Notes under the pieces: generated by a model | What the model saw: the letters and a program-made list of their open reading frames with translations, nothing else | Database searches by the model: none | What the model was told of the DNA's origin: nothing | From: Cyanobacteria bacterium UBA2566 | Lineage (GTDB): Bacteria > Cyanobacteriota > Cyanobacteriia > Cyanobacteriales > Desertifilaceae | DNA: 29,766 bases | NCBI GenBank assembly: GCA_002340255.1 | Contig: DDLS01000113.1 | Location: 1 to 29,766, forward strand | Direction: 5' to 3' | Shown: in pieces, positions 8,056 to 14,446 of the stretch | How the letters are laid out: each line of letters opens with the position of its first letter | Numbering within the stretch: the stretch's first letter is position 1 | Position numbers and translations under genes: made by a program

Positions 8056-8139
8056 TATAGCAGAGAAGGAGTTGGTTAGGACAGTTAGGTTATGGTTTGA
8101 GGCAATAGGCAATAATAAACTCTCCCGTTCTCTGCTATA
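8056..8139 (-). promoter_or_regulatory. 12-bp inverted repeat abutting the Uma2 start
   Basis: TATAGCAGAGAA at 8056-8067 is repeated inverted and perfect as TTCTCTGCTATA at 8128-8139. The 60 bases between hold two copies of GGCAATA (8101-8114). Read in the direction of the Uma2 gene, the second arm ends two bases before the start codon. It may be an mRNA stem that masks initiation, an operator, or the ends of a small mobile palindromic element. Confidence 0.5.
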
Positions 8140-8238
8140 ACATATTGGTTCGCGCGGCAGAAGGGTAAGGGGTAAATGGGTCAACCGTTTTTCACGCCAC
8201 AGTTCTCATTTTTAACCCTTTTGAACCAGTAACTCAAG

Positions 8239-8259
8239 CCCCTGGAGTCAAGCCAGGGG
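8239..8259 (-). terminator. Stem-loop after thiG
   Basis: CCCCTGG at 8239-8245 pairs with CCAGGGG at 8253-8259 around a 7-base loop, 23 bases behind the thiG stop. No T-run follows on the thiG strand, so it is a weak terminator candidate. Confidence 0.4.
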
Positions 8260-8281
8260 ATGCAGTAAGGACAATTCCGGT

Positions 8282-9127
8282 TTAATTGATTGTACCGGTT
8301 AGGGGAGAGCTGGCACTGGCATAGGCTTTGATGGGAATTCTACCCGAAACAGCAGCAATGCGTCCAGCTTCAGTAGCCAAGCGGAAAGCCTGAGCCATGG
8401 CGGCAGGATTTTGGGATTGGGCGATCGCCGTGTTAATCAATAAAGCATCTGCCCCCATTTCCATTGCTGTTGCTGCTTCTGAAGGCGTACCAATACCCGC
8501 ATCGACAACAACAGGCACCTTAGAATTCTCGATAATAATGCCAATATTAGCCCCATTCTTAATCCCTTGTCCGGAACCAATGGGAGACCCCAAAGGCATC
8601 ACGGTGACACAACCGACTTCTTCGAGACGCTTGGCCAGCAAGGGATCTGCATTAATATAGGGTAAAACGGCGAATCCTTCTTTGACCAATTGTTCGGCCG
8701 CTTCCAAAGTGCCGATGGGATCGGGAAGCAAATATTTGGGATCGGGAATCACTTCTAACTTGATAAAATTATTATCTTCCTGACCCAGTAATTTTGCCAT
8801 TTCGCGCCCCAGTCGAGCTACCCGCACAGCATCTTCTGCGGTTTGACATCCGGCAGTATTGGGTAACATCCAAATCTTTTGCCAATCAATGGCTTCGGCT
8901 AATCCTTCATGCCCGGGTGCTTTCGTTTGTACGCGACGCACCGCTACCGTGACAATCTGGCAACCACTGGCGACAATGCTCTGTTGCATTTCGGTAAAGG
9001 AGCGATATTTGCCTGTGCCCGTCATCAGGCGCGAGTTAAAGGTTTTACCGGCGATTTCTAAGGGCGAATCGCCTAGGATATCAGTATCAGGTTGGTGTTG
9101 AGAAATACTCTGATCGAGGGTTTGCAT
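8282..9127 (-). CDS. thiG: Thiazole synthase ThiG
   Basis: ThiG forms the thiazole ring of thiamine from 1-deoxy-D-xylulose 5-phosphate, the dehydroglycine imine and the thiocarboxylate on ThiS. The 281-residue protein carries the family motifs: SRLMTGTGKYRSF at about 32-44, TVAVRR at 60-65, MLPNTAGCQTAEDAV at 87-101, and NNFIKLEVIPDPKYLLPD with the Schiff-base lysine at about residue 123. It ends with PVVVDAGIGTPSEAATAMEMG and ADALLINTAIA, the phosphate-binding end of the barrel. Compared with the usual form there is an extra hydrophilic N-terminus of about 20 residues. No ThiS, ThiO or other thiamine gene and no obvious TPP riboswitch is seen beside it; upstream it faces a 342-base gap and a divergent gene. 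Confidence 0.95.
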   Translation of the reverse strand: MQTLDQSISQHQPDTDILGDSPLEIAGKTFNSRLMTGTGKYRSFTEMQQSIVASGCQIVTVAVRRVQTKAPGHEGLAEAIDWQKIWMLPNTAGCQTAEDAVRVARLGREMAKLLGQEDNNFIKLEVIPDPKYLLPDPIGTLEAAEQLVKEGFAVLPYINADPLLAKRLEEVGCVTVMPLGSPIGSGQGIKNGANIGIIIENSKVPVVVDAGIGTPSEAATAMEMGADALLINTAIAQSQNPAAMAQAFRLATEAGRIAAVSGRIPIKAYASASSPLTGTIN

Positions 9128-9198
9128 AGTTGGGTATGACGTTGGACAATGGTCTAGCTTAACGTTTGTTCTCCCGTTATTGAGGGGGATAAGTTTGA

Positions 9199-9291
9199 AT
9201 GTTGAGCGAACGACTAGACGATGATCGACTCTTCAAAGAACTATTATCCACCTTTTTTGTAGAGTTGATCGGAAGCCGACTGAAAACCTGA
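9199..9291 (+). pseudogene. Probable 5' remnant of an Rpn/DUF4351-type nuclease gene
   Basis: A 30-codon ORF starts with ATG 9199 and ends TGA 9289-9291. Its first 23 residues contain DRLFKELLSTFFVEL, which closely follows the usual opening of cyanobacterial Rpn-type (recombination-promoting nuclease, PD-(D/E)xK) proteins. Homology then stops and the frame closes within 8 residues, so only the start of the gene seems to be left. A GAGGGGG stretch precedes the start by about 11 bases. The identification rests on recalled family similarity, not on a search. Confidence 0.45.
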
Positions 9292-9425
9292 TTTTTCACC
9301 AGAATAGAGATAACTGGCAAAAACGACGGAGAAGCTTATAGCGCTGGGTATTATAGTGTTTACAAGTATTGGGAAATAGCATGGATAGCTTGTTCGAGAT
9401 TAAAGTTATAGCTAGGGGCGATTCC

Positions 9426-9460
9426 ATTCCCCATTCCCTATTCCCTATTCCCTATTCCCT
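9426..9460. repeat. Heptamer tandem repeat, five ATTCCCY units
   Basis: One ATTCCCC and four ATTCCCT units stand in perfect tandem and stop 9 bases before the start codon at 9470, where a ribosome binding site would be expected. The same unit, inverted, occurs at 7441-7461. Unit number may vary between strains by slippage. Confidence 0.9.
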
Positions 9461-9469
9461 ATAAATGTT

Positions 9470-10336
9470 ATGGCAACCGCAACCAAACGACGAGAAGAAA
9501 ATGTAGCTGGAGATTTCTTTGTCGATCGCACTTGTATTGACTGTGATACCTGTCGTTGGATGGCTCCGCAGGTTTTCCACCGCGATAATGGACAATCGGC
9601 AGTCTACCATCAACCGGAGAATTTGGGCGATCGCCAAAGTGCCCTACAAGCTCTGCTCGCTTGTCCAACTGCTTCGATTGGTACAGTCGAAAAACCCCAA
9701 GATATCAAAACCGCTCAAGATACCTTTCCCTTACTCATCGCCGAAAATGTGTATCACTGTGGCTATCATTCAGCATCCTCTTTCGGTGCAGCCAGTTATT
9801 TCATCCAGCATCCAGAAGGAAATGTTTTAGTGGACTCTCCCCGGTTTACCCCTCCCCTGGTGAAACGGATTGAAGCGATGGGGGGGATACGGTGGATGTA
9901 TTTAACCCACATGGATGATGTGGCCGATCATCAGAAATTCCACGATCGCTTTGGCTGCGATCGCCTGTTACATGAAGATGATATCACTGCCGATACCCAA
10001 GATATTGAACAACCTCTAACGGGGACAGAGGCGATCGAACTCGCTCCCGATCTCCTGATTATCCCGGTTCCCGGTCACACCAAAGGTCACACGGTTCTTC
10101 TGTACCAAAATCAATTTCTGTTTACCGGCGATCATCTAGCTTGGTCAGATTATTTACCACAATTAATTGCCTTCCGTCGCCATTGTTCCTATTCCTGGGA
10201 TGAATTACTCAAATCCATGAAAAAATTAACCGCTTACCGCTTTGAGTGGGTTTTACCTGGCCATGGTCGTCGCTATCACGCTCCTGTGGAGGTCATGCAA
10301 GCTGAACTTCAGAAGTGTTTGCAATGGATGGTATAG
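9470..10336 (+). CDS. 4Fe-4S ferredoxin domain fused to a metallo-beta-lactamase-fold hydrolase
   Basis: Residues 15-72 form a small 4Fe-4S domain with Cys22, Cys25, Cys28 (CIDCDTC) and Cys65 (CPT). Residues 90-285 form a metallo-beta-lactamase fold with THMDDVADH at 146-154, GHTKGHT at 202-208, FTGDH at 218-222 and GHGR near 264-267. The usual H-x-H-x-D-H metal motif is altered to H-x-D-D-V-A-D-H, so one metal-binding histidine is replaced by Asp. The metal site and the reaction may therefore differ from glyoxalase II-type hydrolases. Similar fusions are known in cyanobacteria and in plant plastids; their substrate is not established as far as I know. A heptamer repeat sits directly upstream, and there is no clear ribosome binding site. 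Confidence 0.9.
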   Translation: MATATKRREENVAGDFFVDRTCIDCDTCRWMAPQVFHRDNGQSAVYHQPENLGDRQSALQALLACPTASIGTVEKPQDIKTAQDTFPLLIAENVYHCGYHSASSFGAASYFIQHPEGNVLVDSPRFTPPLVKRIEAMGGIRWMYLTHMDDVADHQKFHDRFGCDRLLHEDDITADTQDIEQPLTGTEAIELAPDLLIIPVPGHTKGHTVLLYQNQFLFTGDHLAWSDYLPQLIAFRRHCSYSWDELLKSMKKLTAYRFEWVLPGHGRRYHAPVEVMQAELQKCLQWMV

Positions 10337-10338
10337 GT

Positions 10339-10356
10339 AAAAGGCAAAAGGCAATA
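10339..10356. repeat. AAAAGGCAAAAGGCAATA tract
   Basis: Two tandem AAAAGGC units followed by AATA lie in the gap before the epimerase gene. Relatives are at 14204-14228 and 8101-8114. Confidence 0.6.
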
Positions 10357-10421
10357 ACTACTGAGATGATAAACTAGAGTTTAGACTCTGGAAAAACTAT
10401 CTGTAAAAATAAGGAAACGCT

Positions 10422-11354
10422 ATGCGAGTTTTGGTAATGGGTGGCACGCGGTTTATTGGCGTATACTTAACCCAATTATTAGTGGAACAAGGTCATGAAG
10501 TGGTCTTATTTAATCGAGGCAATAAACCTGCACCAGTGGAAAGGGTGACGGAAATTCATGGCGATCGCACGGATGCCAGCCAAATCCAAGATAAGCTTGC
10601 CGGTGAAGCATTTGATGCTATTTTCGATAACAATGGTCGGGAACTCAGCGATACTCAACCCCTAGCGGATTTATTCGCGGGTAAGGTGAAACATTTTGTT
10701 TATATGAGTTCTGCGGGAGTTTACTTGAAATCCGAGCAAATGCCCCACATAGAAGGCGATCCAGTAGACCCCAAAAGCCGCCATAAAGGAAAGTTTGAAA
10801 CCGAAAAATATCTCAGTGAAAAGCAACTGCCGTTTACCTCGATTCGCCCCACGTATATTTACGGCCCGTTGAATTATAATCCTTTAGAAGCTTGGTTTTT
10901 TGACCGTATTGTGCGCGATCGCCCCCTTCCCATACCCGGTACAGGTAACGCCATTACCCAATTGGGACATTGTTACGACTTAGCCCAAGCGATGAAGGCA
11001 GTTTTGGGCAATTCCCAAGCGATCGGTCAAGTTTACAACATTTCTGGGGAACGCTATGTTACATTTGATGGATTAGCTCAAGCTTGCGCGATCGCCGCCG
11101 GAAAATCCCCCGAAGATATCCGGATTGTCCATTATGATCCCAAACAATTTGACTTTGGCAAACGCAAAGCCTTCCCCATGCGCTCTCAGCATTTTTTCGC
11201 CGATATTCACAAAGCCAAAACCGAACTCAATTGGCAACCCAAATATGACCTTGTATCTGGATTAAAAGATTCCTTTGAAACCGATTATCTGGTTCAAGGT
11301 AAAGATAAACTAGAGGTAGACTTTTCCCTAGATGACCAAATCTTGAAGGGTTAA
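10422..11354 (+). CDS. CSP41-like NAD-dependent epimerase/dehydratase family protein
   Basis: A 310-residue extended short-chain dehydrogenase-fold protein. It opens directly with a nucleotide-binding strand and loop (VLVMGGTRFIG, residues 3-13). Further landmarks are FNRG at 30-33, FDNNGRE, YMSSAGVYLKS near 93-103, KFETEKYL and SIRPTYIYGP. The standard catalytic Y-x-x-x-K is not conserved in its usual form, as in the CSP41 (chloroplast stem-loop-binding protein) group that it most resembles. Plastid CSP41 proteins bind and stabilise RNA and ribosomal particles, so this cyanobacterial relative may act on RNA rather than on sugar nucleotides; this is inference. An AAGGAAA stretch 5 bases before ATG 10422 is a fair ribosome binding site. 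xisH begins 3 bases after its stop codon. Confidence 0.88.
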   Translation: MRVLVMGGTRFIGVYLTQLLVEQGHEVVLFNRGNKPAPVERVTEIHGDRTDASQIQDKLAGEAFDAIFDNNGRELSDTQPLADLFAGKVKHFVYMSSAGVYLKSEQMPHIEGDPVDPKSRHKGKFETEKYLSEKQLPFTSIRPTYIYGPLNYNPLEAWFFDRIVRDRPLPIPGTGNAITQLGHCYDLAQAMKAVLGNSQAIGQVYNISGERYVTFDGLAQACAIAAGKSPEDIRIVHYDPKQFDFGKRKAFPMRSQHFFADIHKAKTELNWQPKYDLVSGLKDSFETDYLVQGKDKLEVDFSLDDQILKG

Positions 11355-11357
11355 ATT

Positions 11358-11786
11358 ATGCCTGCAAAGGATATTTATCATGATGTGGTTTGTACAGCTT
11401 TGGTTAAAGACGGTTGGACAATCACTGACGATCCACTTATCCTGAAGATAGGTAAACGATCTACATTTGTGGACTTAGGAGCAGAAAAACTGGTTGCTGC
11501 TGAACGAGGCAGCACAAAAATCGCAGTTGAAATCAAGAGCTTCTTAAGTCCCTCTCCGATCCATGATCTTGAACAGGCTTGGGGACAATTCTTTTTATAC
11601 GCTAGGGTACTGCAAAGAACAGAGCCTACTCGTTTACTTTATCTTGCGGTTAGTACAGACACTTTTAACACCCTATTTCAAGAGGAAGCTGGACAGCTCC
11701 TATTAGCAGAACCCGATTTTTGTATCCTTGTTTTTGACCTAAATAGCGAGGCAATTATCCAATGGAAACCCCCAATACAACTTTAG
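11358..11786 (+). CDS. xisH: XisH family protein
   Basis: XisH was defined as one of the factors controlling excision of the fdxN DNA element in heterocyst-forming Anabaena. Homologues are common in cyanobacteria that have no such element, so the general role is open. The 142-residue protein shows the family pattern: MPAKDIYHD at the start, TFVDLGAEKLVAAERG at about 37-52 and KIAVEIKSFLSPS at about 54-66. That acidic residue and E-x-K arrangement is that of a PD-(D/E)xK nuclease fold. The later HDLEQAWGQFFLYA is also typical. The gene starts 3 bases after the epimerase stop and overlaps xisI by 25 bases, so the three genes are probably co-transcribed and XisH/XisI probably act as a pair. Confidence 0.93.
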   Translation: MPAKDIYHDVVCTALVKDGWTITDDPLILKIGKRSTFVDLGAEKLVAAERGSTKIAVEIKSFLSPSPIHDLEQAWGQFFLYARVLQRTEPTRLLYLAVSTDTFNTLFQEEAGQLLLAEPDFCILVFDLNSEAIIQWKPPIQL

Positions 11787-12109
11787 ACCAATGGCGTGAA
11801 ACCTTGGAGCAAATCCTGCAATATTATGCTAATCTTCCCTATCGCTATGGTGAAGTCATTACCTATGTGGTGGTCAGTCGGGATGGTAACCACTTTATGT
11901 TGATGGATGAAGGGTGGGAAAATAACAAAAGGGTTCATGGTTGCATTGTCCATGCTGAATTTCGCAACCATAAAATCTGGATTCACTATGATGGCATTGA
12001 AGATAGCATCACGGAGGAACTGGTAGCGGCTGGAGTTCCTAAAGATTCTATTGTTCTCGCCTTTCATCCTCCGCAAGTGCGAGAACATACTGGCTATGCG
12101 ATCGCCTAA
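11762..12109 (+). CDS. xisI: XisI family protein
   Basis: XisI is the usual partner of XisH and almost always follows it directly. The 115-residue protein has the family hallmarks: an N-terminal helix (LEQILQYYANLPY), then the sheet VITYVVVSRDGNHFMLMDEGW, the motif RVHGCIVHAEFRNHKIWIHYDG and the C-terminal EELVAAGVPKDSIVLAFHPP. Length is normal. Its start at ATG 11762 lies inside the last codons of xisH (25-base overlap), which points to translational coupling. No recombinase gene (xisF-like) and no recognisable fdxN element border is in the window, so a DNA-excision role here has no support beyond the name. Confidence 0.93.
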   Translation: METPNTTLDQWRETLEQILQYYANLPYRYGEVITYVVVSRDGNHFMLMDEGWENNKRVHGCIVHAEFRNHKIWIHYDGIEDSITEELVAAGVPKDSIVLAFHPPQVREHTGYAIA

Positions 12110-12120
12110 TTTTCCTGTCG

Positions 12121-12165
12121 GTTGGGTTAAAAAAAGCCAAACCCAACAGATGGGTTAGGTTTGGC
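12121..12165 (+). terminator. Overlapping stem-loops between xisI and rpe
   Basis: GTTGGGTT (12121-12128) pairs with AACCCAAC (12140-12147). The latter segment can instead pair forward: GCCAAACC (12136-12143) with GGTTTGGC (12158-12165), or AACCCA (12140-12145) with TGGGTT (12151-12156). The hairpins exclude each other. They lie in the gap of two convergent genes, so a two-way terminator is likely; the A-run at 12129-12135 would give a T-run for rpe transcripts coming from the other side. Confidence 0.6.
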
Positions 12166-12200
12166 TGTGTAGGAGCAAAAATCTTTCACCCCATATATTT

Positions 12201-12893
12201 TTAAGCAGTCACTAGCTCCCGTTCTGGACGCTTACTATTGCGAATTCCAGAAATTGCCTCAGCATAGTCCGGAGCTTTAAATACCGCAGAACCGGCAACA
12301 ATAGCATTTGCTCCCGCTTCCAAGACTTGCCAAGTATTATTCACCTTCAAGCCACCATCAACTTCAATCCAAGGATCGAGTCCACGCTCATCGCACATTT
12401 GGCGTAACTTGCGAATTTTAGGAACCACTGCGGGAATAAAGCTCTGTCCCCCAAACCCAGGGTTAACACTCATAATGAGAATCAAGTCGCACAATTCTAG
12501 AACATACTCAATCAACTCTAAAGGTGTAGAAGGATTCAGTACGACTCCTGCTTGCTTGCCCAACTCTCTGATTTGTCCTAGAGTCCGGTGTAAGTGAGGG
12601 GAAGCATTATGTTCGGCATGAACCGAAATAATATCCGCACCTGCTTTCGCAAAGCCCTCAACATACTTTTCCGGTTCCACAATCATCAAGTGAACATCCA
12701 GAGGTTTTTGAGTCACAGGACGAATGGCATCCACGATTAACGGGCCGATGGTAATATTAGGGACAAACCGGCCATCCATGACATCCACATGAATCCAGTC
12801 TGCACCGGCTTCATCCACAGCTTTAATCTCTTCTCCCAGACGGCTAAAATCAGCAGATAAGATAGAAGGGGCAATAACAATGGGTTTGGGCAT
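12201..12893 (-). CDS. rpe: Ribulose-phosphate 3-epimerase
   Basis: This enzyme interconverts D-ribulose 5-phosphate and D-xylulose 5-phosphate in the Calvin cycle and the pentose phosphate pathway. The 230-residue TIM barrel has all family signatures: APSILSADFSRLGEEI at about 8-23, WIHVDVMDGRFVPNITIGP with metal-binding His and Asp at about 33-51, DVHLMIVEPE at about 66-75, SVNPGFGGQSF near 141-151, and WIEVDGGL with the second catalytic Asp. The start at ATG 12893 is preceded by GGAGG at about 12 bases distance. Its C-terminus (NSKRPERELVTA) is slightly longer than in E. coli, as usual in cyanobacteria. Confidence 0.96.
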   Translation of the reverse strand: MPKPIVIAPSILSADFSRLGEEIKAVDEAGADWIHVDVMDGRFVPNITIGPLIVDAIRPVTQKPLDVHLMIVEPEKYVEGFAKAGADIISVHAEHNASPHLHRTLGQIRELGKQAGVVLNPSTPLELIEYVLELCDLILIMSVNPGFGGQSFIPAVVPKIRKLRQMCDERGLDPWIEVDGGLKVNNTWQVLEAGANAIVAGSAVFKAPDYAEAISGIRNSKRPERELVTA

Positions 12894-12952
12894 GACGATT
12901 GGTATCCTCCAAGGCGTTCTGAATTTCTATTATTTTAACAAAGTCTTTAGCA

Positions 12953-12981
12953 TTACCCTAGCCCTGGGTCAATAAACCCAG
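12953..12981. repeat. Dispersed repeat with hairpin (copy 1)
   Basis: TTACCCTAGCCCTGGGTCA at 12953-12971 recurs with two changes at 29296-29314. In this copy CTGGGT (12964-12969) pairs with ACCCAG (12976-12981), followed by TTTT on the plus strand. Confidence 0.45.
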
Positions 12982-12987
12982 TTTTCT

Positions 12988-13014
12988 TGCATTGCCTCTT
13001 GCCTCTTGCTTCCC
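12988..13014. repeat. TTGCCTC tandem tract
   Basis: Near-perfect tandem units of TTGCCTC / TTGCTTC fill part of the gap between rpe and the SRPBCC gene. It is related, as reverse complement, to the GGCAATA/GGCAAAA tracts elsewhere in the window. Confidence 0.55.
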
Positions 13015-13071
13015 CTAGCTTACAGCCTTAACTGGTTACCAATGCTCATTACCTGCCCAAAGTGCAAAAGG

Positions 13072-13608
13072 CTAAGGACAAAGGACTTGGCGCATGTGTC
13101 GCATATTAGCTGGTAATTCGAGCTTCAAAGCTTGTTCAATTAAGGGCGCAGGAATCGGGAAATTGGGAGTAGCTTGAACTGCATAGCTTAAGAGGGTTCC
13201 TTGTTGGTAGTCTTGAAGATGAAGATAGGCAAGAAATTCCGAGAAAGATCCTTTAAGGAGTTCAAATTCTATGGCTTGGTTGCCAGTTTCCCGGATTTGG
13301 AGATAAATTTCTACTTCCACACGTAGGAGAATAAAGTCTTTGATTCCTTTTTGATAGAGTTGCTGGCTTTTGGGCAAGACTTGACTGTAGGTAATATCAG
13401 GAAAATAATTGACCCATTGGGAGTAGTTGCTGACTTTTTGCCAGCATTGTTGACGACTCAGGGGAAGATAGAGTTGAGCGATCGCGCTGCCCCCTCCCAA
13501 TCCCCAAGGTTCCGTTTTCACTGAAATATGACCGTCACCTAAAGACACAGACGGTTCAGTGTTGCAAGCTTTGGCAATGCGATCGAGCCATGCAGTTGCT
13601 TGATTCAT
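13072..13608 (-). CDS. SRPBCC (START-like) lipid-binding-fold protein
   Basis: The 178-residue protein fits the SRPBCC/polyketide cyclase-type fold, a deep hydrophobic pocket covered by a long C-terminal helix. Landmarks are AIAQLYLPLSRQQCWQKVSNYSQWVNYFPDI, the typical first-helix segment in which W..v.dys.w..f.p is conserved, then alternating strands (LLRVEVEIYLQI, AIEFELLKGSF, GTLLSYAVQA) and the helix IPAPLIEQALKLELPANMRHM. Members bind lipids, pigments or other small hydrophobic ligands; no ligand can be named from the sequence. It lies 17 bases after def on the same strand, so the two are probably co-transcribed. No signal peptide is seen. Confidence 0.8.
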   Translation of the reverse strand: MNQATAWLDRIAKACNTEPSVSLGDGHISVKTEPWGLGGGSAIAQLYLPLSRQQCWQKVSNYSQWVNYFPDITYSQVLPKSQQLYQKGIKDFILLRVEVEIYLQIRETGNQAIEFELLKGSFSEFLAYLHLQDYQQGTLLSYAVQATPNFPIPAPLIEQALKLELPANMRHMRQVLCP

Positions 13609-13625
13609 GGTGAAGAAATAAAACG

Positions 13626-14174
13626 TTAGATCTGCGAAGGTATGGAATGGGCAACAATTTGTCGGTGATATTCCGATTCACTCATTAACTCTTGGGTGCT
13701 TTCCACTCGATCAATAAAGAGTTTGCCTTCTAAATGATCGAATTCGTGTTGGATAATCCGAGCTACAAAATCGGTGAATATCTGGCGCTGATGTTTGCCT
13801 TTTTGATCGATATATTCAACTTCAATTTCGGTAAATCGGGGCACTAATCCTCGGATTCCGGGGACACTTAAACACCCTTCCCATCCTTTGAGTTGAGTAT
13901 CCGAATGACTGACAATCTGGGGATTGATCAGTGGTGTCGGTTCCATCTTGGGAGCATTAGGATAGCGCAGATTGGGACGAGAGGTGACGATGAGTAAACG
14001 GTAAAGTTGTCCAATTTGAGGGGCTGCAATGCCGACACCATGACTCAATTGTGCTGTTTCAATTAAGTTTTGAATTAAGGTTTGAATGTGCGTATCTTCT
14101 GGGTTGGCGATGGGTTGGGCTATAGTTCGCAGCAAGGGATGACCTAATTGGTAGATTTCTGAAGGCTCTGTCAT
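13626..14174 (-). CDS. def: Peptide deformylase
   Basis: Removes the formyl group from the N-terminal methionine of new proteins. All three zinc-site motifs are present: GVGIAAPQIG at about residues 46-55, EGCLSVPG with the metal-binding Cys, and QHEFDHLEGKLF with the two histidines and catalytic Glu. The frame is open up to 14219 (MPIVFYLTSVRS), but the ATG at 14174 gives MTEPSEIYQLGHPLLR, the normal start of the family, and 182 residues, so I prefer it. The SRPBCC gene follows 17 bases downstream. Upstream lies a 270-base gap to the kinase gene with a GGCAAAA-type repeat. Confidence 0.94.
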   Translation of the reverse strand: MTEPSEIYQLGHPLLRTIAQPIANPEDTHIQTLIQNLIETAQLSHGVGIAAPQIGQLYRLLIVTSRPNLRYPNAPKMEPTPLINPQIVSHSDTQLKGWEGCLSVPGIRGLVPRFTEIEVEYIDQKGKHQRQIFTDFVARIIQHEFDHLEGKLFIDRVESTQELMSESEYHRQIVAHSIPSQI

Positions 14175-14203
14175 AAGGATTGGACTTCTTACAGAAGTCA
14201 GGT

Positions 14204-14228
14204 AAAAGACAATAGGCAAAAGGCAATA
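14204..14228. repeat. GGCAAAAGGCAATA tract upstream of def
   Basis: AAAAGACAATAGG is followed by CAAAAGGCAATA, a close relative of the tract at 10339-10356. It lies 30 bases before the preferred def start and overlaps the extra codons of the longer def frame, which is a further reason to doubt that frame. Confidence 0.55.
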
Positions 14229-14446
14229 GCCCTTAAGAATATATGATTACTGCATTACTATTGATTGATACTCTATTACTCCTGATTGATACAATGCAGC
14301 AAATGTTTTAAGATTTGTAACTCTACATCCATTACTGTGTCTTGCTTTCAGTCATTGAGCTTCTATCTTATTGTATCTTAATTCTCGAAACGTGACAGAA
14401 GAGGGATATCTTACCCCAGTTTGACAAAAAAGGGTAAGTGATAAAT

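Larger units (their letters stand above)
9128..9469. other. 342-base gap between divergent thiG and the ferredoxin/hydrolase gene
   Basis: The gap holds the probable nuclease remnant (9199-9291), about 130 bases without recognised features (9292-9420) and the ATTCCCT tract (9426-9460). Promoters for the two divergent genes should lie here but no clear boxes could be picked out. Confidence 0.5.

Noticed and set aside
8397..9101. Plus-strand ORFs of 80 and 87 codons opposite thiG
   Set aside because: Shadow frames of a clear thiG gene; compositions are those of reversed ThiG codons.
9128..9198. Possible TPP riboswitch before thiG
   Set aside because: The conserved CTGAGA and ACCTGATC-type elements of the thi-box were not found upstream of the thiG start.
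11358..12109. xisH-xisI as sign of an fdxN-type excision element here
   Set aside because: No recombinase gene, no interrupted gene and no matching direct repeats at plausible borders were seen; XisHI pairs are common without such elements.
14250..14299. Inverted repeat CTGCATT/AATGCAG with a direct repeat GATTGATAC between
   Set aside because: Only 7 bp with a 36-base loop in AT-rich sequence; within what chance allows.
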